Of a stretch of 64,000 nucleotides of DNA, positions 52,369-64,000 are shown in pieces. Made by a program: the position numbers and the translations under genes. Numbering within the stretch: position 1 is the first letter of the stretch; each line of letters opens with the position of its first letter. The notes under the pieces were generated by a model, which was given only the letters and a program-made list of their open reading frames with translations, searched no databases and was not told the DNA's origin. This DNA comes from Limnomonas spitsbergensis. Its lineage: Eukaryota > Chlorophyta > Chlorophyceae > Chlamydomonadales. The stretch covers positions 4,641,501-4,705,500 of the forward strand of contig JAYJMM010000114.1 in assembly GCA_037349105.1 (NCBI GenBank), in the 5' to 3' direction.

Positions 52369-53441
52369 TGTTTCCACTGGTATTATGTCGGGCAACCGAC
52401 GCGGTTTAAGGCCCAATTTCGACCCAACTGCCGCAAACCGACACGGTTTAGGCCTTTCTTTTCGAGGCCGAAACCGCGCATTCGAGAATAGCTCATACCT
52501 CGTCGATGACCAGGTTTAATGGGGTGTTTCCACTGGCGCCTTGAACCAGCGCGGTTTGAATCCGGTCGCTCGCGATCGTGATTTTTTCACGCCTTAAACC
52601 AAAACTGTTTCCATTGAAATCCAGGAAGATCACAGCGAACTTCCTGCTGCCAGAGGTCTGATCTAGGGGCGCCGAGACGTTCTGCGACGATTTGTGACCT
52701 CGGAACCACAAGTGTCGCCGCTTATTTCGATCTGGCTATAGAAATGGCGTCTTTAATGACGAACGATCTTTCGCGCTGAGATGGTTCCTTAAACCAAGAG
52801 GCAACCAACTCACAGAATAGCTTAAACCCGGTCATCGACGTGGTACAGGCTATTCTCGAATCAGTGTTGTGCTTCCTTACGATTCGTGAAATTACGGTTT
52901 GCGGTGACGGTGCAATTTGCGCGCAATTTACCAGGACCGCCGAGATTGCACCGCAATTACTGCAAGTTGCTTTCGGCATAACCACAGACGAAACCCTGGT
53001 TACGGACCGCACATGGGGTTTTCGGCTCGGAACCTACCCGCCAATTGACGAAAAGTGACACGTCAACGTGGAAGTTGTTCTGATCTTCACGACATCTTCC
53101 TATGAGTTGACGCACACCGACCTGCAACTTCCCACCTTCGAAAATGTATGACTGATGTCCCCAAAAGCCAGAAATCTACTAGAACGTGATTGCGGTCTAG
53201 ATTACAGCTCGCTCTTAATTGCGTGTAAGCTAAAAAGCCTTACTTGCGCATTACGTGTTACGCCGTAATTGACCGTAATTACTTACACAAAAATCGAATT
53301 ACAGCGTAATCGCACAGCACTGTCTCGAATGCGTGGTTTCGGCCTCGAACAGAAAGGCCTAAACCGTGTCGGTTTGCGGCAGTTGGGTCGAAAATGGGCC
53401 TTAAACCGCGTCGGTTGCCCGACAGAATACCAGTGGAAACA
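52369..53441. mobile_element. inverted-repeat element with about 160-bp arms, split by a hAT MITE
   Basis: TGTTTCCACTGG at 52369 begins an arm (…GTCGGGCAACCGACGCGG...) whose reverse complement ends at 53441. The hAT MITE at 52862-53322 lies inside the right arm; skipping it, the arms continue through attcgagaatag to gtcgatgacc. The original element is about 604 bp. A further gtgtttccactggcgcc copy at 52524 indicates internal reuse of the terminus. Confidence 0.8.
52862..53322. mobile_element. 461-bp hAT-like MITE with perfect 8-bp target duplication
   Basis: Ends CAGTGTTGTGC / GCACAGCACTG flanked by tctcgaat on both sides. Sister of the element at 46956-47423, sharing for example aattacggtttgcggtgacggtg at the left and cgccgtaattgaccgtaat at the right. 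Confidence 0.9.
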
Positions 53442-53449
53442 CGACCTTA

Positions 53450-54470
53450 GATCCCTTAGGGGGCGGCTTCAGTAACCACGCGATATTACGCCCACATAAC
53501 GTGTCCGATATAACTGAGGATATCGCTGACGTTCTAGACAGATTCGTTGATAACCTCGGGAAAACGCCCAAACCCTCTGACCCCTCCCAGTTGTCTTCCA
53601 ATATGCGATGGCGTTGCAAGCAATGCAAGTATAGTTATCTGGCTCCGGTATGACGAAGCCTCAAGCCCATTGCAAGCAAGTGACAGGCAGGGGAAGATGT
53701 TTGCGATCAATCAAGTGGCTGTTTTAAGAAACAAAGAACTCCGAAAAGTCGAAAACAACGAAACACGTCTGTGACTACGGTATCCGAGCCAGCCATATTC
53801 GAATCGTCCGATCGATCAGCAATGCAGCACTTCACGAGCTAAGAAAATCCAGCCATCACCCGAGGATGGAATCCTTAGCCAAAGTCGCCAAATGCTGCAT
53901 ACCGACGGTATCAGGCGAGATGGCAGATTTGAAGGGCAAGAGGGAAATTATATGGGATATTAGTCATGCATGGCAACTACCAAGTACCAACTGGAGTTGT
54001 TACTGCTTGGACAGTTCAGAAGTTGGGGTCTGCATCAATCAATGGCTGTTTTACCACAGCAATTTGCATGGTCCTTAGTCCTGACTAATATCATAATATG
54101 CATGCATGGATGCATGGTTTACTTTGGGGCCAGTAGGGGGGGGGGCATCTGGGCATGCATGTGGGCTGTCTGTTGGCATGCAACCATCTTCATGTCTTTG
54201 TATGCCAGTATGTATGTCAGTATGTGTATAAAACAAGTTTTTGACTGCAAAGTACTAATACTCCATGCACGACGTATCGAAGCGGAGCGGAGCGGACCGG
54301 AGCAGATATGTATCCGGATCGTGCTACCTTGGTACGGAAGCTGAGCTGATTTTTGCACCTCGGCCTTTGAGGTCCAACAAAAATAACCCTAATAAATACA
54401 GCCGGCTGATTTGCGCTGTAACGCTTCAAGTTTCCGCGACGTTCATCGGGCTGACTGACTGACAGACTGA
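53450..54470. other. no gene recognised
   Basis: Short unsupported ORFs. Words atgcatgcatggatgcatgg (54100) and gtatgtcagtatgtgt (54210) are simple sequence; gcggagcggagcggaccggagc at 54281 is a short repeat. Confidence 0.4.
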
Positions 54471-54770
54471 CAGATGACCTCCGCCGCCACCAAGCTGCCC
54501 TCCCCCCATCGCACCCTGCCCTCCTCCGCCACTTGTCTCCCTTCCCCCAGCACACATTGACCTCCTCCGCCACCAGTCCCCCCTCCCCCCAGTGCACTCT
54601 GACCTCCTCCGCCACCAGTCCCCCCTCCCCCCAGCGCACTCTGACCTCCTCCGCCACCATCCCTTCCTCCTCCAAACACACTCTGACCTCCTGCGCCACC
54701 AGTACCCCCTTCCCCCCGCGCACTCTGACCTCCTCCACCATAAGGACCCCTCCCCCCAAATGCTATAGAT
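54470..54770. repeat. cctcctccgccacca minisatellite (about 45 bp)
   Basis: Six imperfect copies of tgacctcctccgccaccagt plus cccccctccccccagcgcactc. ORFs on both strands are translations of it. Confidence 0.85.
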
Positions 54771-54779
54771 GGGCCCTAG

Positions 54780-57690
54780 TGGCCCACTTGCTCTATATAT
54801 TTTGGTTTAACTCTTTTATGCCCCTTCTGTAGCCCCAACTACCCCATTTCTTGACTTTCATCATTCCCTCCATCCCCTAAAACACCATCTCCATGTCCTC
54901 TGTCCGATGAATCCCACCCTTCGAGTGTGGCTTGGCCTCCCCTCATCAAACAAGGGTTGCAAAAGTTAAATGAGGGACATCGAGTCAATTGACTGGATGG
55001 TTTGCCTTTTGTGCCCCATTTGTAGCAGCTTGGCTCACTTGCAGGCAATTTGGTATAATGTGCATTTTTGTATGGGACTGGACAATAAATGGCAGGTTTT
55101 GAGATTATTAGTAGGGGACTGGGCAAGATATGGTAGGTGCAAGCCAATTCAGGTAGGTCGGAGAATCATAGCCCTAATTTTTGGTAGGCTGGCCGATATC
55201 GGTGAGAAAACCTACCAGTTTTGACCCCACCTACCTACCAAAACAGGGGATTTGGGTAGTAGTGTGCTGGTGCTAGAAAAAGTTGTTTAAGGAAAAAGAA
55301 TAAGAGGCACACCGTCACACCGTGACACCACCAGCTAGTGTCTCAGCCTGCCTACAGGGCAGCCGCAAATATATATGGAAGGGAATTTAGCCCAGACCCA
55401 ACACTTGTACCGTAGTAAATTTTCGTAGATGAGACCCACATACTGAGCTTTCGCCTCAGAAACCCCACCGGTGCTGCGAACATGACCATATTGGGCCAAA
55501 ATCCCAAAGACTTGTATCATATTTCTAGAAGATCTCCAGTATCCTGTGGCCCTAACAGAGAGCAAAGCAAATGAGGCGGGATTCAGGAGGAAGAGTTTCA
55601 GTGGGGACAGGAGGAGCATCAAACTGTGAATATGGGAGCAAGGCAAGGGGGCAGAGAAGAGCATAGCAAATGTTTTAGCGTCATCTACCGTATTGTTGGT
55701 GGATACGGTAACACAATTGAGTGGGGTCACAGCAAAATATGTTGGCCATGTGCAGTGCAATGCAATGCAATGAGAGGCAGCCACGCACTCAAAGTCTGTT
55801 GTCATGGGCTGTTACAAGCTAGCACAGCAACGGCAAAAACTCTTTCCGTTGCATTGAGTCCGACTGGGCATCCAACAGTACACGCAACCTCTTGAGTGCC
55901 TCTTCTGAGTAAGCTGCCTGCCCCAGTCACATGGCTGCCTCTGATGCCCGCAGGCTCTCCAGCTCCTTGATGTAGGCCGCCGCCCTCGCCCCCTGCAAGC
56001 GCGACAGGCCCTCAGGACAGGCCTCTCGAGCGGCTCCCGCCTCAGAGAGCACGGATCTCCCCCTAATTTGTGTCATACAGGGGGGCACACGCTCAACGCC
56101 AGCTCTCGTTCCTTCCTTTCCGCCCGGCCCCCACGACTGCCAGGCGTTGCACCGTCGTCTCAGGCTGTAGGAGCATGAAAGGTTTATTCTTTTATCTGCG
56201 ACCGAAGGGAGCGCCTGCCGCAAACATGGCCCGAGATCGAGCTGAAGACGGGTGACTTGAGGCGGAGGGCACCGCAAGCGCCAAAGGCGCCGAGGTGACC
56301 GCAGCCGAAAGACGGGCCCCGGCTGAGGCGAGAGGTAGGGATGCACTGCGAAGAACACGCAGGGAAGATACGGAACTAAATACCAGGGACAGAAGAGGTG
56401 CAATACGTTTCCTGCCTGACAGCGCCATGGTGCAGCCGCCTTTATGAGTAATACTGCACATACAGTGGAATGGCACATTTCACTGCAGCCTCTAAAATGT
56501 GATATGTGATACTCAGGGGGCATCAAAGGACGTGACTGTGACTGTGGTGAGGACCCTGTGTTGGTGAGGGTGTAACACGGTATCTAGATGACATCTTCTC
56601 TCGCCCACCCCGCCTCAAGTCGCCATGTGGTGTGCAAGTTCCTGGCGTGGACCTCACTCTCTCTGCCTACCAGACACCATGCCTGCGTCTTGCCATGCGG
56701 TCCACTGCCGCCTCCTGCCCCTTAACAGCCCACCCTAAAATGTGTCCTCAGTGTGCCCCTGTACTGCCTGACCCAGTCACCTGGCGGCCACTGCCCTTCT
56801 TGATACCCGCCAGCGCCCCTGCCGGCTGCCCCTGCAAGCGTGACAGGCCCTTGAATTCCCCACCTCTCAAAGCCCCTCGCTCGCGCGCTGCCACTTGTCC
56901 TGGTACCGCGTCCAGCTCGCGTCGAAGGCCTGAAAGGCAAGCCCCTCGCCCGAGCGCTGCGCGGCCCCTGCCGGCATGCTAATGCAACGCCTCTCCCAAT
57001 ACCGAGGGCAGCTTGCACACACAAGGCCCGGCAACTAGTTAGTTGCCATAGCATTGCTTATACTGCTTCCCACCTTCCCGCTGGAACCGCAATTTCCGTT
57101 ACTCAACTACCGCAATCTACTGTGTTAGCAACACAGTAATTACGCAGCCAGTGACACCGCTTCTGCTCCTTTGCCTACTGCAGCCTGGTGAGAGCCTGCT
57201 AGCTAAGTCGAGACTGCAGGAATAACAAAATCCAACTCCGTTGACCCTGATGTCGCACCCCTGCTCAGCCGAGCACTGGGCACCAATAACAGCGCTTAAC
57301 CACGCGTCTAAATCAGGATCCATGCACCGCTGGAGAACTTATGTCGCATGCCTACTCCGCTGAGCACAAGGTGGGGATGACAGAACTTAATCGCGCTAAT
57401 GAGAATTCTGCATTGCTTGGCCACGCCACGCAGCTGGCCTGGCTCACGTCCATGCAAGCACCTTTGGCACACTACAGTAGATTCGTAGTCATCACCAGAC
57501 AGCCGCTGATGATGCAATCTCTTTTTCAAGCACAGGTATCCACAATCCAACCCTAACAGTTGATCTCAGTGCAACCAGGTTATAGGCCTGGGATAGCTAA
57601 TCCGCAGGCGATCTTCAAAAATTATACACACAGCGAGTCCGGCTGTGTCCAACGACTGGGGTTTGCAAGCTCTCGATTTGGAAATCCAAA
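54780..57690. other. no confident gene; possible minus-strand exons
   Basis: The minus frame 55805-55335 contains NMIQVFGILAQYGHVRSTGG and AKAQYVGLIYENLLR, and minus text around 56050-55880 contains ARAAAYIKELESLRASEAAM and, in another frame, AYSEEALKRLRVLLDAQSDS, which look like helical coding sequence, but I cannot connect them by splice sites. A 150-bp block (ctgacccagtcac...ctgccggctgcccctgc) at 56768 duplicates 55922. The words atgtcgcacccctgctcagccgagca (57250) and atgtcgcatgcctactccgctgagca (57340) are another duplication. Confidence 0.3.
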
Positions 57691-57995
57691 GAAATCCAGT
57701 ACATGATCCAGTACACGATCCAGTACATAATCCAGTACACGTTCCAGTACATAATCCAGTACACGATCCAGTACATAATCCAGTACTCGATCCAGTACAC
57801 GATCCAGCTCATGATCCAGTACATAATCCAGTACACGATCCAGTACACGATCCAGTACATAATCCAGTACACGATCCAGGACATAATCCAGTACTTAATC
57901 ATGTACACGATCCAGTACATAATCCAGTACACGATCCAGTACATAATCCAGTACACGATCCAGTACATAACCCAGTACACGATCCAGTACATGAT
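57690..57995. repeat. 12-bp minisatellite (AATCCAGTACAC)
   Basis: About 25 copies of a 12-mer alternating gatccagtacac and aatccagtacat, forming a 24-bp higher unit. The period is a multiple of 3, so periodic open frames (PVHDPVHN on one strand, YWIVYWIM on the other) appear; they are not genes. Confidence 0.95.
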
Positions 57996-57999
57996 TGAG

Positions 58000-59740
58000 A
58001 ATCCCTTGTTGGTGGGGGGAAGCCCACCACCAACTCCCCACACGCACATCCAACTGATGGTAAGATCGTCTCTGATCAAATGTCTTTTGGCCAGTGCCCC
58101 AACCCAAAGGAGGTGGCTGCTAAATCAATGACGTTACCCCTCTGGACGCAAAAAGGGGTGCAAAAAGGCTCGGCCACGTGGGCTTCCAAATGCTATGCTC
58201 AAATCCCGCTTTCACTGCAACAGCCAGCAATAGCATGGGGAGTTGCCATGTAGATCAGCAAATGCTGCATGAAAACCGCAATTTAGAATCCCAAAAAGGT
58301 TTAGAACAGTGCATACCTGCTTTAAAATCCCAATAAGGTCCACTCAACACTATCATTGTTGCATGCTTAAGCTACAGTTCAGGTAAGGCTCAGCTACATT
58401 ACGTCCCATTGCCTAGGCTGACCAGTGCAGCAAGCACTACAGTTGAGACCACTGACCGGACGGTGGTCAAGGTTTGGTCTCAAGTGTCCCAGCAGTGGCC
58501 GCCCTTCAGCCCGCCCACACAGTCTGGCATGCTCTAAAGGACACACTAAAGAAACCCATACAATAAACACAAAAGAAACCCCCAAAAGAAACACCAAGAA
58601 CACTGGACCTTTCAAACCTGCATGTTAAGATTTAGGAGGGGCGGGCGCTTGAAGCCCACACAGCTGGGAAAATTCTCAAGGACAGGGACTTATCCCCAGA
58701 AGACAATCATGCGCTGGCTCAAGAGAATTGCTAATATGTCTTGGCATGTGGACTTCGCAAAGTGTGAGGCTGGCCGCCCAACGTTTCTTAATTTGAGGCA
58801 ATAACAAAAAAAATGAATGACTGTGTCTGTGGCCCTCAGCTGCGCTAGAACATGGGTGTAAAGTCGGATGTTGGTCAAAGAAATAAATGCCCACCTCTGC
58901 ACCCCAGTACCTGCAGCACACTCCACACAGCTTTAGGCCATCCCGGAAAACCGGCAGCAGTGCCTCCTCTGAAGTCGACAAAAACAACGAGCCTGCGAAG
59001 ATGGAAAGAAGATAAAAACAGGAAGCCAAGAAAACGTGAGATTTGTCAGTTGTGTTGACACAAGGAGAGCACAAGGCTTTCGGTTTCCCATGAGGCCTGG
59101 CCCCCTACCCTGAAAGACATAGCTCCTGCTGCAGCAAAAGCCATGGCCAGGTATAAAAAAGTTCCTCTTGACACGCCGCAAGGCCTCAACCTGGCCTGCT
59201 AACATGCAAATATAACGGCAGGCCTAGCCATGCGTATGTGGCATGGGAGCTTCGTCCTTCGCAGACTCGCCATGGCATGGACGTGAGGTGAGGGGAGGCA
59301 ATAGTATATCTGGTGAGGAGTTAGAGAACAGAAGAGTTATTGAATACATTTCTGCACTCTCAGCCTGCTTCACTGATGTCTCCTCCATGTTACTTTGAAA
59401 GAATGGAGGTGCATAATCATGGGTTTATGTAGCATCTCAACATCCATCGTCGTCATATCTGTCAGATGCAACCGAAGGCGCATGAATGGGTCGAGTTGCT
59501 GAGGTCGATCTAGGAGAAAGGAGAGGAACGGAATGTACGAAAATGAGAGCATGTCATGGATCAGGTATTATATTTGATCTTACTCCCTGCTGACTAGCAA
59601 CCCAGGCGGTCCGATTTCATCCAATGGACTCAGGACGAGCCAATGGAACGAGAACGTATTTTCTGGTCCCAAGCTTCACACCCAATGTTCACACTACATT
59701 GTTGTTTGGGGTGCAGGGCAGCTGTGGCGCCCTGAGAATT
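58000..59740. other. no gene recognised; upstream region of the bL17 gene
   Basis: A dispersed repeat starts at 58127 (aatgacgttacccctctgg...aaaaaggctcggccacgtgggc), related to 61907 and 63863. A 60-codon + frame (58622-58804) with KTIMRWLKRIANMSWHVDFA is unassigned. The promoter of the bL17 gene must lie near 59600-59740 but I see no clear motif. Confidence 0.4.
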
Positions 59741-59746
59741 ATTAAA

Positions 59747-62757
<3,011 letters not shown>

Positions 62758-64000
62758 GGAGCGCTTACCGCTGTGTTTATAACCCTTGAGGCTCCGGAGC
62801 CAGTTTTCCCCCCCGCTGGCTGCCAGCGGATGGTCCCCCGGAGTGTCTCTTGATGGGTAACCCATGCCCGGACCCTATGTAGGCCGCTGTCGTGGCAGCA
62901 AGGTCATGAAATAGATGCGACCTGTTGTTGGCAGGTGCTGCAACGCCGCTTGTAATCAGGCTGTGATTAGCTATGCCTGTCATGAGGTTATCAGGGCGCA
63001 GATGAGTCAGGACTGGATGAGAAGCTTGATGACTTCTGGGGCAGATGGATGGATCGGATATATGACGTTACTACCCTGGGACCTGCCCGGAATGGCCCTG
63101 ACACGTGGTCGTCAAACTGTCTAGAGGGAGTGTACCGAATAAGGGAAGATGATACTGAAGTAACTGTCGTTACGAAAAATAAGGCCAGAAGAAAAGCCTG
63201 GTAAAAGATAAGTCTGGTTCCCCAGCCCTCAAGAACATAGCCCCCCACATCTTTGACCACGCCGTGATAAAAGCTACAGCATCCCATGTGGGGGACAGAT
63301 GGATACGGTCGTGCACCAGTCTAGTAGAACGTGTGTTGGTCAAATTATGAGTTTTCCAGGTCGCATACACAAGGCTTGGTTACCCGTAGTATCCATGGAG
63401 ACTAAGTCAATACCGATACATGCCTGAGCCCCACTGAAGAGGCCCGGCCGCATGGTGCCAAAACATCACAGACCCACAGGTTCCCCTTGCGCCCCATAAG
63501 CTCTTCTTTTCCCCAGAAGTCGCGCTACCATACCCGGATATGGATCCGGACCGCCATCATAACCCTGTCGCAGTAAGGCACAGCAGGAAAGAAAGGGAAC
63601 TGCCTGCCAGAGTGGCACTCGAGGGCAGCCTAAATGCTGTGAGGGATGGGGGCGTAGATCAGGATGTTGCGGGCCTGCCGGCGAGCGAAGACCCAACAAC
63701 CTGGCTGAGTAACGTGGCACGGGTAGACCAAGTGTTCGAGGCCGAGGGCCAAGGGGACGGGACGGTGTGCGTGGCAGGTACCAGGCGTGGGATCGGCCGG
63801 GGGGGGGGCCGGTGCCCACATCGCTGGAGGATTCTCTAGGGGCCAACCTGGATTTCGATAAGTCAATGACATTACACCTCTGGGCCCTGCTCAAAAAGGC
63901 TCGGCCGCGTGGGCGCCCAACTGTCTCGTTGGAAGAAAAGAAACATAAGATAAGAGGGAAAGAAGGAGATGAAAACAAAGGAAAGAACTACCCTCCCCCC
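62758..64000. other. no confident gene
   Basis: A + frame at 63540-63839 contains ASEDPTTWLSNVARVDQVFE, faintly like the start of a Ty3-type gag capsid, too weak to call. The dispersed repeat seen at 58127 and 61907 occurs in its best form at 63863-63920 (aatgacattacacctctggg...aaaaaggctcggccgcgtgggc). Confidence 0.35.

Noticed and set aside
56632..56982. 116-codon + frame rich in Pro/Ala/Cys
   Set aside because: Overlaps a block duplicated from 55922 whose coding sense, if any, is minus; no homology.
57615..58131. Opposed 140-150 codon frames (YWIMYWIVY and IQYTIQYI)
   Set aside because: Translations of the 12-bp minisatellite.
63540..63839. Possible Ty3-type gag start
   Set aside because: Only a weak resemblance (DPTTWLSNVARVDQVF), no protease, RT or LTR nearby.

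Overview
The window is nuclear DNA from a repeat-rich eukaryote, most likely a green alga. Three things point there: an intact spliced gene for the organellar (probably plastid) ribosomal protein bL17 with a transit-peptide-like N-terminus (59747-62757); abundant plant/algal-type telomere-like words (CCCTAAA and variants) in introns; and non-LTR retrotransposons carrying RNase H and a restriction-like endonuclease, as known in chlorophytes. The layout reminds me of large, repeat-filled prasinophyte genomes, but the genus is a guess. There are no bacterial operons, CRISPR arrays or rRNA genes, and most long open frames are translations of minisatellites or transposons.

Left third (about 1-22200, + strand): one very large gene. 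Twelve short exons between 954 and 21806 can be joined with GT-AG introns. They are collinear, from memory, with the large C-terminally membrane-anchored plant proteins of family PTHR31515 (Arabidopsis At5g58100/At3g28720 type, DUF7906-like). Reading phases agree across every junction except one gap (13981-16848), where one exon is probably missing from my model. The N-terminus lies before the window. About 19 kb of intron is built largely of tandem repeats, and at almost every exon edge the repeat unit contains a copy of the exon end plus its splice site. The extreme case is an 88-bp unit that repeats the acceptor of the 12596 exon 21 times. A 782-bp TIR transposon with its own ORF and a 152-bp hAT-like MITE sit in these introns.

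Middle (22.9-41 kb): mosaic of non-LTR retrotransposon pieces. Family A (copy 1 about 23.2-28.0 kb, copy 2 35.5-39.6 kb, isolated RT at 28.6-30.5 kb) carries, across its fragments, an RT, a Josephin-like cysteine-protease motif, a PCIF1-like adenine-methyltransferase-like domain with a decayed catalytic motif, RNase H, a CCHC zinc finger and a restriction-like endonuclease. Family B is represented by an RNase H scrap inside a long hairpin (28.03-28.56 kb) and a zinc-finger plus PD-(D/E)XK segment (39.86-40.70 kb). Minisatellites fill 30.5-31.5 and 32.9-34.8 kb.

Right third: a minus-strand gene fragment (42.0-43.7 kb) with the same repeated splice junctions; a nest of DNA transposons at 46.7-53.5 kb, including a 3.6-kb CACTA-like element (48503-52104, 3-bp target duplication) with an unrecognised spliced gene and palindromic 72-bp repeats, two hAT-like MITEs with perfect 8-bp target duplications, each inside another inverted-repeat element; then low-information sequence, a 12-bp minisatellite, and the bL17 gene. 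The end of the window has only dispersed repeats and weak ORFs.
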